Shown: positions 38,062 through 47,768 of the stretch, one piece after another | Position numbering within the stretch: the stretch's first letter is position 1 | Layout: every line of letters starts with the position of its first letter | From: Fidelibacterota bacterium | Lineage (GTDB): Bacteria; Pseudomonadota; Alphaproteobacteria; Rhodospirillales; Rhodospirillaceae | Direction of reading: 5' to 3' | Assembly: GCA_947472795.1 (NCBI GenBank) | Contig: CANJBL010000007.1 | Coordinates: forward strand, 62,001-126,000 | Length of the DNA: 64,000 nucleotides | Made by a program: the position numbers and the translations under genes | The notes under the pieces: model-generated | Database searches by the model: none | Seen by the model: only the letters and a program-made list of their open reading frames with translations | Told to the model about the DNA's origin: nothing

Positions 38062-40524
38062 TTACTCGTAGTGCAGCACCTCCGACGGGTTGAGGCGTGC
38101 GGCCCTGATGGCTTGGCGCGCCACGGCTGCGCACGTCACCAACACCACAATTGCGAGGGCGATGACAAAAGGCAGTGGCGTCAGCGCCGCGCGCGTCGCG
38201 AAGAGGCTCAGATAGACTCGTGCGGCGAGGAAAGCTAGCGGCCACGAGATCACGCTCGCCATCACGACGGGTTGAGAAAAGCTCCACAAGATCAGTCGGA
38301 AGACTTGCGATACGCTTGAGCCGATGGCCTTGCGAATGCCGATTTCCCGCTGACGACACGCCAGCGTGTAAGTTGCCATGCCGACAAGGCCCATGACGGC
38401 AATCAACGCGGCAAAGCTGGCCAGCACAATAATTATGCTGCCCAAGGCGTTGAAGTAGCTGAACGAGGTGCGGAAGATGTCGTCGGCAAACTGGCGCTTG
38501 ATGGGAACACCCGGCGCGAGAGCGTTCCAGGCGCTTTCGACGTCCGAAACACCGGCGGCAACATTGTGCGCATCGAGACGGATGACCGGCGTGACGGCGG
38601 CGAACGGGCCAAAGCCATAAAATCCGGACTGCGTGATTGGTGACAGCATCTTGACGCTTTTATTTTCGGCAACACCGATGATCCGCAACGCCGTAGGCGC
38701 TTTGGTCCGGTCGGTGACCGACGTGCGATAGACGGTCTTTCCAATGGCCTGCTCCGGGGTCCAGCCCAACTGCCGCGCCATGTTGAGGTTAACCACAATG
38801 TCGCTATCGAGATCGCCTTTGCCAAAAACGCGGTCGCCACGGTTGGCGGTAAAGGCTCTGCCGGACAGGAGTTTGATATCAAAGACGGTGAAAAAGTCCT
38901 CGTCGACGATCTGCAGCGACATAGAAACTGGCTTTTCGGCAAGATCTGGCGTGCGTTGCACCGGTGCAGCCCCGACGGACAGGGTCCATGGCTGGCCCGC
39001 CATAGTGCTGACGGCTTTGATGTGCGCCGAGCGCGACAGCTCGCTGCGCAGAGCATCCACGCCCACGCCTGAGTCCTTCATGCTGTTGGTAATGACCAGC
39101 ACTGGATCGCTGACGGCCGTGCCTGCCGCGCGCTCCAGCGTCCGGTTTTCCATGCCCACCACCAAAGCAAGAATGAGCAGCAGATTGACGAAGGCGAACT
39201 GAATGACCACTAACACCTTGCGCCCCCGTTGACGTTCCATGGCCGGAGCGTCCGCCCGCATTCCTCCCACGGGCAAAATTCGCGACAGAACCAGGGCCGG
39301 ATAGAAGCCCGCCGCGAGAACAATGAACATTGTTGCCGCTACCACGACGACCCAGAACAGCGGCAATGTCGCGTAGAATGTGAAAACGTTGAAACCGACG
39401 GCATTGCTGATGGCCGGCAGCGGCAAGATTGCGAGCCCAAAGGCCAGAATGCAGGCCGCACCAACCTTCAGGGCCGTCTCCACCAGATATTGAACAATCA
39501 ATTGGCCACGCCGCGCACCGAGCGTTCGCCGCAAGGCGACTTCCCGCGTGCGGCCCGCCGCCTGCGCGGCAGACAGGTTGGCATGGTTGAGGCATGCGAG
39601 TGCCACGACAATGCTGCCCAGGACGGTGATCAGCACGTCATTGCGTATGCCGGTCTGGTCACCATGGGTCAGTAACCCGTCCATGAGAATCATGACCATC
39701 TCGCTGATACGCCGCGCCTTGAAGGCCCGCGATACAGCTAGTTGCGGCGAGAACTGCCGGTCCACGTCGGCCAGGGCCTGATCGACCATTTGCGCCGAGA
39801 CCTTGCCGTCCTGCGGCAGCACGACGTAGGTGAACCACGGCACCGTGATCCAATCCGCCGGAGGTTCAACACCGCCGGCCTCCTGGCGCGAGCGCTCTTC
39901 AATGACATCCGAAGAGATCAGAACGTCAAATTTGAAGGGGCCGCGAGCAAGATGGGAAGGACCCGGCACGGCGGCGATAACACCCCGGACCGTCAAGTCC
40001 ATGCCTTGGACCGTCACGGTCCGCCCAAGGACGTCATCGGAATTGAACAGCCTCTGGGCCGCGACTTGCGTAAGTACAACGCTGCGCGGCTGATCGAGGG
40101 CGTGCTGGGCTTCGCCGTGCACAAAAGGCAGACCAAACACACGCAGGAAGGCCGCGTCAGCGTAGGCACTATCGAAGAACACATGCTGTCCCTCCACCGA
40201 CACCACGGCTTCAGTAGCGCGCATTCGCGCAACGGTCTCCAAGCCCGGCAACTTACTCGAGAGATAAGCCGCCAGCGGAGCCGGCGCCGTCAGAGCCGTT
40301 GTCTTTACGGTTTTGCCGCTATTAGGAAGATTGGTTTCGGTGCTGACGAAAAGGACACGCCCTCCTTTCCCAAAATGTTTTTCACTTTGTGTCAAAAGAA
40401 GAGCATCTCCCAAGGCGTACAGGAAACAGACCAAACCAATCGCCAGGGCAAAAATACTGAGGCCGGCGGAGATGCGGTGGCGCCAGATGTTACGCAGGCT
40501 AGTGTCGAGATAGTGAATCAACAT
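38062..40524 (-). CDS. MacB/FtsX-type ABC transporter permease (duplicated)
   Basis: An 820-residue permease with two MacB periplasmic-core/FtsX halves. A first helix (about 18-42) is followed by a periplasmic domain and helices at about 290-310, 340-365 and 385-405. A second set begins at about 430 and ends with three helices (about 690-800) and the FtsX motif REIGIRKAIGSSVSQVFRL. The last gene of a three-gene export operon, it starts 9 bases after the ATPase stop. It converges with the MotB-like gene, the stops 11 bases apart. Confidence 0.9.
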   Translation of the reverse strand: MLIHYLDTSLRNIWRHRISAGLSIFALAIGLVCFLYALGDALLLTQSEKHFGKGGRVLFVSTETNLPNSGKTVKTTALTAPAPLAAYLSSKLPGLETVARMRATEAVVSVEGQHVFFDSAYADAAFLRVFGLPFVHGEAQHALDQPRSVVLTQVAAQRLFNSDDVLGRTVTVQGMDLTVRGVIAAVPGPSHLARGPFKFDVLISSDVIEERSRQEAGGVEPPADWITVPWFTYVVLPQDGKVSAQMVDQALADVDRQFSPQLAVSRAFKARRISEMVMILMDGLLTHGDQTGIRNDVLITVLGSIVVALACLNHANLSAAQAAGRTREVALRRTLGARRGQLIVQYLVETALKVGAACILAFGLAILPLPAISNAVGFNVFTFYATLPLFWVVVVAATMFIVLAAGFYPALVLSRILPVGGMRADAPAMERQRGRKVLVVIQFAFVNLLLILALVVGMENRTLERAAGTAVSDPVLVITNSMKDSGVGVDALRSELSRSAHIKAVSTMAGQPWTLSVGAAPVQRTPDLAEKPVSMSLQIVDEDFFTVFDIKLLSGRAFTANRGDRVFGKGDLDSDIVVNLNMARQLGWTPEQAIGKTVYRTSVTDRTKAPTALRIIGVAENKSVKMLSPITQSGFYGFGPFAAVTPVIRLDAHNVAAGVSDVESAWNALAPGVPIKRQFADDIFRTSFSYFNALGSIIIVLASFAALIAVMGLVGMATYTLACRQREIGIRKAIGSSVSQVFRLILWSFSQPVVMASVISWPLAFLAARVYLSLFATRAALTPLPFVIALAIVVLVTCAAVARQAIRAARLNPSEVLHYE

Positions 40525-40533
40525 GGACCGCTC

Positions 40534-41214
40534 CTAGGCTGCTTGACGCACGGCGTTCGCAATCCGTCCGTCAATCATCTCGACGACGCGGCCCGCCCTG
40601 GCGGCATGGACAGGAGAATGCGTGACCATGAGGATGGAAACACCCTGTTCGTTGAGCGTGCTGAGCATCTCCATGACATCGTCGCCGTTCTTGGTGTCGA
40701 GATTGCCGGTGGGCTCGTCCGCCAGGATCAACTTGGGATCTCCGACCACCGCGCGGGCGACGGCCGCACGCTGCTGCTGGCCACCGGAAAGCTGGGCCGG
40801 ACGATGCCGCGCGCGGGAGTCGAGGCCGACAAGCTCCAGCACTTCGCGCACACGGTCGCGGCGGCGCGCCTTCGGCACATTCTGATAAAGAAGCGGCAGT
40901 TCGACGTTCTCGAACACCGTAAGATCTTCCAGAAGATTGAAACTCTGGAAGATGAAACCGACGTGCTGCCGGCGGATTTCCACCATGCGGCTTTCCCGGA
41001 AGGCCGAGATGTCTTCACCGTCGAAGATGTACTGCCCGGCGTCGGGCCTATCAATCAGACCCGCAACATGCAGCAGAGAGGACTTACCGCAGCCGGAAGG
41101 ACCGACAAGCGCGACAAATTCGCCTTTGCCTACGTCCAGGCCGACATCGTCGAGCGCAACTGTCTCCATTTCTTTTGTGCGGTAAGTCTTACGAATCCCC
41201 GACAGCGTGATCAT
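40534..41214 (-). CDS. MacB/LolD-type ABC transporter ATP-binding protein
   Basis: A 226-residue ATPase with Walker [10 protein letters not shown], signature LSGGQQQR, Walker [13 protein letters not shown] and the His switch VTHSP. The frame is open upstream, but the ATG at 41214 gives the normal start ([13 protein letters not shown]), has AAGGGGA upstream and lies inside the 3' end of the adaptor gene (26-base overlap), so translation is coupled. It energises the neighbouring permease. Confidence 0.94.
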   Translation of the reverse strand: MITLSGIRKTYRTKEMETVALDDVGLDVGKGEFVALVGPSGCGKSSLLHVAGLIDRPDAGQYIFDGEDISAFRESRMVEIRRQHVGFIFQSFNLLEDLTVFENVELPLLYQNVPKARRRDRVREVLELVGLDSRARHRPAQLSGGQQQRAAVARAVVGDPKLILADEPTGNLDTKNGDDVMEMLSTLNEQGVSILMVTHSPVHAARAGRVVEMIDGRIANAVRQAA

Positions 41215-42550
41215 GCTTTTCCCCTTCTGCTGGCTTTCGTTTAATGTCGATACGGTCGATGTCGTCATAAGGCGCGTAGGTTGACACGATGATGCGATCA
41301 CCGGTCTGCAAGCCCTGTAAGACCTCGATGCTGTCCGGATTGCGACGGCCGAACGAGACGGCACGGCGCACGGCACTATCGCCAGACGGCGACAGAAGAA
41401 AGACCCATTGTCCAGCAGCGTCGTCATAAAATGCGCCATTGTCGACCATGAGCGTCTCCGCGGGATCGCCAATTTCGATTTTCACTTGCAGCGTTTGACC
41501 GCGGCGTATTCCTGCCGGCGCTTCGATGAATTGCAGATCGACGGCGAATTGCCGGTCCTTGATGCCGGGATAGACCTTGGAAACCTTGAGCGCATAGTCC
41601 TTCCCATTGATGCGTGTGCTGGCGCCCTGATTAGGCAGCACGCGCGCCATATAGAATTCATCGACATTGGCACGGACCTTGAAACCATCGTCGCTGTCGA
41701 TCTGTCCAATACGCTGGCCCTGCTGTTTGACGGCGCCGAGGTCGGCATCAAGGAAGCTGAGTTGCCCGGAAATAGGGGCGGTAATATTCAGGGCCTTTAG
41801 ATTGCCGCGCGTCATGGTGAGGTTGTGAGAAATGAGATCGATGGACTGCTGCAACTGCCGCACCTGTTCCGGCCGAGATGCATCGTCGGCGGTTTGCGCG
41901 GCCTGCACGCTCGCATAGACGCCATTGTAGTGCGCAAGGTTGCGCTCCAGGTCGTCGAACTCCTGGCGTGAGACATAGCCGCCTGCCAGCAAGGGCCGTT
42001 TGCGGTCGCGCTGAGATGTCAGAAGCCCGATCTGGTAACCGATTTCGGTCAAATCGCGGACTCGCTGCAAGCGGCGCTCATTGAGGGCTTGGTTGATGGT
42101 CGTCAGCTGATAAAGCTGTTGTGCGAGGGCAGCCTCGCGGCCCGCCACATCGAGCTCGAGATTGGCATTGCGGAGCGCGACCAGCGGCTGACCTGCCACC
42201 ACGCTCGCCCCCTCTTCCACATGAATTTCCGCAATCGCGCCGCCGGCGACGGCATCGAGATAGACCGTGGTGCGGGGAACAGCGCTGCCCGTGACGGGAA
42301 TGTAGTCGTGGAAGACGGAGCGCCGGACGGTGGCGATATTGAGGCGTTCAGCGTCCACCGTCATAAAATGCGCGACCCCAAAACGTACAAAGGCATAGGT
42401 GGCGGCGGCCAGGAGGAGCGCGAGCAAAGCCGCCACCACCATGCGCCGGCGGGTCACCAGCGGATGAAACACAGGCCGGTCCATGGCGCTGAAGATCAGC
42501 TCATCGCCGCCCCGTTCCGGATCTGCCGTCTTCAAGCGCTCGATGATCAT
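41189..42550 (-). CDS. Periplasmic adaptor (HlyD/MacA family)
   Basis: A 453-residue membrane-fusion protein: an N-terminal anchor helix (about 37-56), a biotinyl-lipoyl half (VEEGASVVAGQPLVAL), a helical hairpin (about 130-250), the second half and beta barrel, and a C-terminal domain. It would link the ABC pump to an outer-membrane channel, which is not encoded here. First gene of the operon, it is divergent from the GntR regulator, and the operator candidate at 42.58-42.60 kb lies directly upstream. Confidence 0.9.
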   Translation of the reverse strand: MIIERLKTADPERGGDELIFSAMDRPVFHPLVTRRRMVVAALLALLLAAATYAFVRFGVAHFMTVDAERLNIATVRRSVFHDYIPVTGSAVPRTTVYLDAVAGGAIAEIHVEEGASVVAGQPLVALRNANLELDVAGREAALAQQLYQLTTINQALNERRLQRVRDLTEIGYQIGLLTSQRDRKRPLLAGGYVSRQEFDDLERNLAHYNGVYASVQAAQTADDASRPEQVRQLQQSIDLISHNLTMTRGNLKALNITAPISGQLSFLDADLGAVKQQGQRIGQIDSDDGFKVRANVDEFYMARVLPNQGASTRINGKDYALKVSKVYPGIKDRQFAVDLQFIEAPAGIRRGQTLQVKIEIGDPAETLMVDNGAFYDDAAGQWVFLLSPSGDSAVRRAVSFGRRNPDSIEVLQGLQTGDRIIVSTYAPYDDIDRIDIKRKPAEGEKHDHAVGDS

Positions 42551-42573
42551 CTTGGCCTGATTGCTGGGCCTGA

Positions 42574-42603
42574 TTGATATGGTGTGTTATTATACTAATA
42601 CAC
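42574..42603. promoter_or_regulatory. Divergent promoter/operator region between the adaptor and gntR
   Basis: An AT-rich imperfect palindrome, GTGTTATTATACTAATACAC (42584-42603), sits in the intergenic space. It has GTGT/ACAC ends and ATTA/TAAT inner arms, and resembles operators of YtrA-type GntR regulators. A plus-strand promoter overlaps it: TTGATA (42574-42579), a 16-base spacer and TAATAC (42596-42601). On the minus strand a perfect TATAAT (42594-42589) faces the export operon but lacks a good -35. Binding here would control both directions. Confidence 0.6.
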
Positions 42604-42669
42604 TACGCATATAGGCGTGACAAGCGCTGCCTTTGTCCTTTAGGGTCCTCGCATTCTAAAAAGGCGATC

Positions 42670-43035
42670 ATGGCCAAAGCGCACACCTGGAACGACGACC
42701 AGCCCATTTACCGGCAGCTGATGGGCGAGATTCTAGGTCGCATCCTTGACGGCACCTATGCCGAGGGTGAGCTGCTGCCGTCCGTGCGCCAATTCGCCAG
42801 TGATTTTCAGGTCAACCCTTTGACGGTCGCCAAGGCCTTGCAGGAATTGGCGCGCGACGAACTGACGGAAAAGCGGCGCGGCATCGGCATGATGGTGAGA
42901 ACCGGCGTGCGCAACGCCTTGCAAAGCCGCGAGCGCCATAGGTTCCTCAAGGAGGAGTGGCCGTTGTTAGTGGCGCGCATGGAGCGCATGGGCATTGATG
43001 TGAAGACGCTTTTAAAGACGCAAGGGCCGAAGTAG
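42670..43035 (+). CDS. YtrA-type GntR transcriptional regulator
   Basis: A 121-residue protein with a GntR winged helix (IYRQLMGEILGRILDGTYAE, then LLPSVRQFASDFQVNPLTVA) and a very short C-terminal tail, which marks the YtrA subgroup. Such regulators usually repress a neighbouring ABC exporter and respond to envelope-active compounds. The ATG at 42670 follows AAAAAGGCG; the longer upstream frame is rejected. The stop lies in an in-frame 15-bp duplication. Confidence 0.9.
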   Translation: MAKAHTWNDDQPIYRQLMGEILGRILDGTYAEGELLPSVRQFASDFQVNPLTVAKALQELARDELTEKRRGIGMMVRTGVRNALQSRERHRFLKEEWPLLVARMERMGIDVKTLLKTQGPK

Positions 43036-43053
43036 CTAGGGCCGAAGTAGAGA
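43024..43053 (+). repeat. 15-bp tandem duplication spanning the gntR stop
   Basis: GGGCCGAAGTAGCTA (43024-43038) is followed by GGGCCGAAGTAGAGA (43039-43053). The first 12 bases are identical and 13 of 15 match overall. The period keeps the frame, so the duplicate would give a second GPK-stop. It is a clear case in the stop-codon duplication series. Confidence 0.92.
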
Positions 43054-43065
43054 GAGTGCGCCGAG

Positions 43066-43081
43066 CGATCACATGTGATCG
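43066..43081. other. Perfect 16-bp palindrome at the TPR-gene stop
   Basis: CGATCACATGTGATCG is a perfect palindrome. It includes the TGA stop of the minus-strand TPR gene and lies 31 bases beyond the gntR stop. It could be a protein-binding site or a chance palindrome between convergent genes; it has no T-tract and a loop-less centre, so it is not a normal terminator. Confidence 0.5.
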
Positions 43082-44850
43082 AGGTCGGGCGGCGTTGTTC
43101 CAGCCCAGGCTTTTTCAAAGAGTTTTCCATACTCCCTGAGCGCCGTTTCGTCCTTCTGGACCTTTGACACTTCCTGCAAGGCGTAGAGCGCATAGCCACT
43201 GCTGGGCGCATCGAAAAGCGCCCGGCGTAACGCCTCTTCCGCCGCCAATGTCTTGCCCTGACGCAACAGCGCAACGCCAAGCGCCTGGCGTACAGGGAAG
43301 ACCCAGGAGGGTGGATCTTTGATGAAGCTGTCATCCTCGGTCTCGGCGGCTTTCTGGAAATGAGTGGCAGCCTCCGCCCATTTGCCTTGGAAAGCATCAA
43401 CACGCCCGCGCAGCATGTGTTCGGCCGTCGTCATGGCGATGGACATTTCCTTGAAGTTGCCAAAGGCCTTTTCGTTGCGCGGATCATTCAAGGCAACCAG
43501 TGCGTCGGCCTCCGCAAGCGCGTTCGTCATGTCGCCCATGCGTGCGTAAGCGGTACCGCGGGCGTAATGCCAAATGCCGGTGACGTAGGGTTTGTCCTTC
43601 GGCGGTTCCTGCAAGGCAAGAATCTCTTCGGGTGTGCCAAAGGCAACGACGGCGTGCATATAGTCCGACAGGTATCCTTCGCTCAGGGTCTTGCGTTGAT
43701 CCAGATGAGTCTTCAATTTGACCGTGAGTTCTTTACCAACAGCGGCGTCGCCCACCATTTCGGCTGACGCGAGCGCATAGCTGACATTGTGCGGGTACAA
43801 TCCAAACCGGTAGATGTCGTTGGCTGCGACGGGACGGCTTAAGTAATCCTCGTCGGCCTTGATAGCGATCAGATTTGTCGCCAGCGAGTCTTTGTAGCGA
43901 CCAAGGCTGAACAGGGTGTGGGCCGGCATATGTACCATGTGCCCGCCCTTCGGAACCAATGCCGCGAGTTTATCGGCGTAAGGCTCGGCTTTCTTTATGG
44001 TAGCCGAGCCATCCATGGCGTGGATGTAGAGGTGGATCAGCCCCGCATGTCTGGGATAGCGCGGCAACGCGTCTTCCAGAACGACGATGGCTTTCGCCCA
44101 ATAGCCTTGGGGATAGCGGCCAGTTTTGTCCCAAGGCTGACGCCATGGCACGCTGCGCACTTCCATGGCCGCGTCCGCATACAGCGTCGCGATCTCCGAA
44201 TCCTTTTTATGAGACGCATAAACTTCGGCCATGGCATTGGCGTAGGCGATATCCAAGTCCTCGCGCTTCACGTCCTTCTCGGCGGAATAGCGCGTGGCCA
44301 CCGCGCCGATCAGCGCCTGCTCGGCGGCAGTGGTGTTTGAGGACAGCGCCTTTGCTATTTTCGCGGCCTCGATGGCGACGGGAATGTCCTCCGCGCGCAT
44401 CGGCCCATTCAAGTTTGGACCCAATGCAAGCGCCTCGCCCCAAAAGCACATGGCACACTTGGGGTCCAAATCGCTGGCTGCGCGGAACGACGCGACGGCT
44501 TCTCCGGGATTGAAGTCATAGACGAGCCGCAAGCCCTGATCGAAGAACGCTTGTGCCTCGGGAATTGACGTTGTGATGCGGTAGTGCGCATCACCCAGGC
44601 CGTCCATATGTGGGCTGCGGGACGTCTTGGCCACGGGTTCTTCGGCAGCGGCGGCGATTTCAACCGGGCCCCATGTGAAGGTGTCGGCCATGCCCGATGC
44701 GCCACCACACAGATTCTGTGAAAGCGTGAGCGGATCGAACAACTGGGAGAGATCGGGCTCGGTCGCCGGGTTTTCCGGCTGGTGAAAGGAGCTGAAGGCC
44801 AAGAGCAGCACGAGAGCAGCCAGACCAAATTGGCGAAGATATTTCTTCAT
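43069..44850 (-). CDS. TPR-repeat exported protein of unknown function
   Basis: A 593-residue protein with an N-terminal hydrophobic signal/anchor ([20 protein letters not shown]) and tetratricopeptide repeats throughout. Conserved features include [18 protein letters not shown] (about 150) and [16 protein letters not shown] (about 310), with a CxxC pair and histidines that might bind metal or heme. It belongs to a widespread uncharacterised TPR family. The start at 44850 is preferred because it begins the signal; the upstream extension is not coding-like. Confidence 0.8.
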   Translation of the reverse strand: MKKYLRQFGLAALVLLLAFSSFHQPENPATEPDLSQLFDPLTLSQNLCGGASGMADTFTWGPVEIAAAAEEPVAKTSRSPHMDGLGDAHYRITTSIPEAQAFFDQGLRLVYDFNPGEAVASFRAASDLDPKCAMCFWGEALALGPNLNGPMRAEDIPVAIEAAKIAKALSSNTTAAEQALIGAVATRYSAEKDVKREDLDIAYANAMAEVYASHKKDSEIATLYADAAMEVRSVPWRQPWDKTGRYPQGYWAKAIVVLEDALPRYPRHAGLIHLYIHAMDGSATIKKAEPYADKLAALVPKGGHMVHMPAHTLFSLGRYKDSLATNLIAIKADEDYLSRPVAANDIYRFGLYPHNVSYALASAEMVGDAAVGKELTVKLKTHLDQRKTLSEGYLSDYMHAVVAFGTPEEILALQEPPKDKPYVTGIWHYARGTAYARMGDMTNALAEADALVALNDPRNEKAFGNFKEMSIAMTTAEHMLRGRVDAFQGKWAEAATHFQKAAETEDDSFIKDPPSWVFPVRQALGVALLRQGKTLAAEEALRRALFDAPSSGYALYALQEVSKVQKDETALREYGKLFEKAWAGTTPPDLDHM

Positions 44851-45030
44851 GGCAGATCCTCCCCCAAGCAACGAGACCTCACGTTTCTCCTGCCAGAGCC
44901 TAAAGCAACGCTCATGGCTCTGCCATTGCCGGGCGGACACGATGGCGTGTATAACTGCCTGGAAATGAAGGGGTATTTGATTCAGGCTCCCCCCTGTCCC
45001 ATCTGGAAAAACTCAGCTTCGCGGTTGATC

Positions 45031-45059
45031 TTGCGATCCTGGGGCGGAATCGCTATACA
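45031..45059 (+). promoter_or_regulatory. Probable sigma70-type promoter of rpmE
   Basis: TTGCGA (45031-45036), a 17-base spacer and TATACA (45054-45059) lie 55 bases before the rpmE start. Spacing is ideal and both boxes match the consensus at four or five of six positions. It lies in the 264-base divergent spacer between the TPR gene and rpmE. Confidence 0.6.
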
Positions 45060-45114
45060 GCCGCCTTCCGCGGCCGGTACATCCCCGGCCAGCGTCAATT
45101 TATTGAGGCATGTC

Positions 45115-45342
45115 ATGAAGAAAGAAGGCCATCCCGAATATCACGAAATCACGGTCGTGATGACCGACGGGACCGAATTCAAGACCCGCAGCACCTATGG
45201 CAAGGCGGGCGATACCATGCGCCTTGAAATTGACCCGAAGACACACCCGGCCTGGACGGGCGTTCATCGCTTGAACGACGCCGGCGGCCAGCTCGCTAAG
45301 TTCAACAAGCGCTTCAAGGGCTTCGGCACCAATAAGGCCTAA
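45115..45342 (+). CDS. rpmE: 50S ribosomal protein L31
   Basis: A 75-residue L31 ([20 protein letters not shown]..., [12 protein letters not shown]). It lacks the CxxC zinc ligands, so it is the zinc-independent form. The frame is open upstream to 44782, but only the ATG at 45115 gives the family N-terminus. It has its own promoter and terminator. Confidence 0.96.
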   Translation: MKKEGHPEYHEITVVMTDGTEFKTRSTYGKAGDTMRLEIDPKTHPAWTGVHRLNDAGGQLAKFNKRFKGFGTNKA

Positions 45343-45379
45343 CGGGCGAGTTTTTCGCTCCGAAACACAACATTTAGTA

Positions 45380-45408
45380 GCCGCGTCCCTCGGGGGCGCG
45401 GCTTTTTT
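45380..45408 (+). terminator. Terminator of rpmE
   Basis: GCCGCG (45380-45385) pairs with CGCGGC (45397-45402), extended by CCC/GGG inside the loop, and is followed by six T. It lies 38 bases past the rpmE stop. Confidence 0.92.
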
Positions 45409-45545
45409 GTCATTAGTGGGGTCTTGGTTTAAGCTTCGGCAACAAATCCGCCGTATAAGCGTTAATACCGGCTGAGCGAAACCGCTGCCGGCACACGCCC
45501 CTGGTGAACTGTTAGGGGTCCTCAAAGCGGGCAAAATGGACAGTC

Positions 45546-47522
45546 ATGTTAGCCATTACCCAGTTTGAAGTTTATGTGCTCCAGAAGGGGCGCTGGACTT
45601 TGCATGCCCGCTACCCGGGCGAAGAGCGCAGAGAAGCCGTGGCCGATGCGCACACGGTGGAGACGCGCACAGGTTTTCCGTCCAAGGTCATTCGCGAGAC
45701 CTACTTCCCGGACGTGAACGACAGCGAGCGTTTCACGATCTACACCAGCCCGAAGATCAAAGAAGCCGAGGCCAACCGCCTGCGGGCTAAGCCACGCCGC
45801 CGCTCACCCATGACGGCTGTGCGCGCGGCCGCCAACACCATCGCCCGCCGCCGCCCCATGCCGGTGAACGTGCGCCCCCGCCTGACACCGGCGCAAGTTT
45901 TCTTCCGCATCATCGTCACGGGCGCCGTGAGCTTGCTGGCCGCGACCATCCTCACCGTGGTCGTGAACTGGTCCCTCTCCCGCTTCAGTGCGGCCGGCGT
46001 GGAGATATCGCCAAATATGCGCAGCGCTACGCTGACGTATGCTTATGTCGCCATCTTCCTGTTCTTCTTCTACAGCCTCTTCCGCTCGCGCCTGCCCTTG
46101 CACCGGCTACTGGCGGATTTGTGGAACAAGGCGACGCCCAAGCTGGAGTTGCCCGAGCAAGCAGCCGGCGCCGCACCACCGCGCGTGAAGCCGAAGCACG
46201 ACCGTCCGCCGTCACCGGAAACCTTGCGCGAAATCGACGAGATGAAGGTCAAGCGCGGCGATCTGGATCTGGCGAAGCCGCAGGAACTGGAGGCGACAGC
46301 CCCAGCGGTTGTGGTGAAGATGCCCGAAAGCGTGCCGTCGCCGGCAAACGATGACGCCGAGAAACAAGCCGCGGAAAAACAGGCGAAGGCGGAAGCCAAA
46401 CGCAAGAAGAAGGCTGAGGCCGAAGCTGCGGCACAAGTTGCCGCGGAACGCGCTGCCGCCGCCAAGACCGCAGCCGCGGAAGCTGCAATCGCCGCGGAAG
46501 ATGCTGAAGAAGTGCCCGCAGAATCGCTCAATCTTGAGCGTATGGTGTTGCGCCGCTTCGCCAGCGATGTCGTGGCGCCGGCACTCAAAACAAACCTGCC
46601 CGACGATCCCGTGACCCGACGTGCGGCAGCAATCGTTCTGGCGGGAGGTGCTGCCGGTGTGGCCGCCACGGCGCGCCTAAATGCCCGGGCCGAAGCGAGC
46701 CTGCTGCGTGATGCGCTCCAGCATATGGGCATGAACAGCGCGGTGATTGAATCCTTCATGAGCCAGCGTACCGAGCATCTTACGACACCGGCCAACGCTC
46801 CGTTGCTCGCGGCGGGACGCAATGCGCTCGCGGCTTATCTGCAAGGCTCCGGCCATGTCGTCACGACCTTGAGCCATGCCATGGCGGCGGCGCGCTCGCC
46901 GTTCCATCAGACTCACACGCCTTTGTTCGAGCGTGCGGCGTCGGGTGACATGGTACCGCTACTGGACGTGTACGTGCTGACCGAGTTGCGCGAAGATCAC
47001 CTGCCCGCGCAGGAGACAGCCGCACAAGAGTCCGCGCAAGAGCAGGCCCACGATCTTGCCATGGGCACACACAACGGAATTGTACGCGCGGCGATCGCCG
47101 CCCACGGCGGGCACGAAGTCAAACACACCGGCAAAGGAATCTTCGCGCGCTTTGCCACCGCACAAACAGCGGTGAACGCCGCCATCGAGATGCAGACTAA
47201 TTTCACGGGCAATGCGGCTGGACTGGCCGTCGGCGTTATCGGCAACACGGTGGCCGGTGAAGACCCCATCCTCTCGGCTGATCTGGTTCGTCAGGCCCAG
47301 GCTATAGTTGCTCAGGCCGTCACCGGGCAGATCGTCTGTGAACCGCAGGTGCAGGCGGCCATAGAGCAGCAGAACGACGCCGAAGAAGCGCAAGCCGGGG
47401 CTGGCCCGGTTGACACCACGACCTCGGCGCCTGCCGATGACATCTTCTCGGCCATGCCCGCGACTGAACCCTCTTTCGAGACGGTCAAAATAGCGCCCGC
47501 AAACACGGTTCGGGCTTCTTGA
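45546..47522 (+). CDS. Membrane protein with degenerate class III nucleotidyl cyclase domain
   Basis: A 658-residue paralogue of the next gene. The N-terminal module (about 1-70, FEVYVLQKGRWTLHARYPGE) matches that of its neighbour. Two membrane helices (about 119-141 and 161-179), an Ala/Glu/Lys-rich linker and a helical region (about 320-430) follow. The C-terminal domain keeps the cyclase-like EVKHTGKGIFARF, but the first metal Asp position (FTD) reads LTE and the second Asp (GDG) is Lys, so catalysis is not expected. The domain also ends early. It may be a regulatory partner of the active paralogue. Confidence 0.75.
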   Translation: MLAITQFEVYVLQKGRWTLHARYPGEERREAVADAHTVETRTGFPSKVIRETYFPDVNDSERFTIYTSPKIKEAEANRLRAKPRRRSPMTAVRAAANTIARRRPMPVNVRPRLTPAQVFFRIIVTGAVSLLAATILTVVVNWSLSRFSAAGVEISPNMRSATLTYAYVAIFLFFFYSLFRSRLPLHRLLADLWNKATPKLELPEQAAGAAPPRVKPKHDRPPSPETLREIDEMKVKRGDLDLAKPQELEATAPAVVVKMPESVPSPANDDAEKQAAEKQAKAEAKRKKKAEAEAAAQVAAERAAAAKTAAAEAAIAAEDAEEVPAESLNLERMVLRRFASDVVAPALKTNLPDDPVTRRAAAIVLAGGAAGVAATARLNARAEASLLRDALQHMGMNSAVIESFMSQRTEHLTTPANAPLLAAGRNALAAYLQGSGHVVTTLSHAMAAARSPFHQTHTPLFERAASGDMVPLLDVYVLTELREDHLPAQETAAQESAQEQAHDLAMGTHNGIVRAAIAAHGGHEVKHTGKGIFARFATAQTAVNAAIEMQTNFTGNAAGLAVGVIGNTVAGEDPILSADLVRQAQAIVAQAVTGQIVCEPQVQAAIEQQNDAEEAQAGAGPVDTTTSAPADDIFSAMPATEPSFETVKIAPANTVRAS

Positions 47523-47768
47523 ACTCTCTGTTAAATACCCGTTTTACGGGAGTCGTTTATCGGGCAATTTGCCACCTGCGGCGCGTTGGTTTGAAAAGCC
47601 CGATTTTTGATGTCTGTTTTTAAGGCATCTTTAGGCAATCCCTAGCATTTTCAAGGTTGAGGGATTGCGGATGCAACTTCGCAAGACCGGCCGAAGCTCG
47701 CAATAAAAGTATAACCGCGAGTGGGCACAGGGGAGACACCGGCGGCCGCGTCCGGTGCTACGGGAAAC

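Noticed and set aside
39742-41244. 500-codon plus-strand frame over the ABC export operon
   Set aside because: Antisense to the permease and ATPase genes, with no recognisable family.
44782-45114. Long N-terminal extension of L31
   Set aside because: The extra residues match nothing, and the family N-terminus starts at 45115 after a good promoter.
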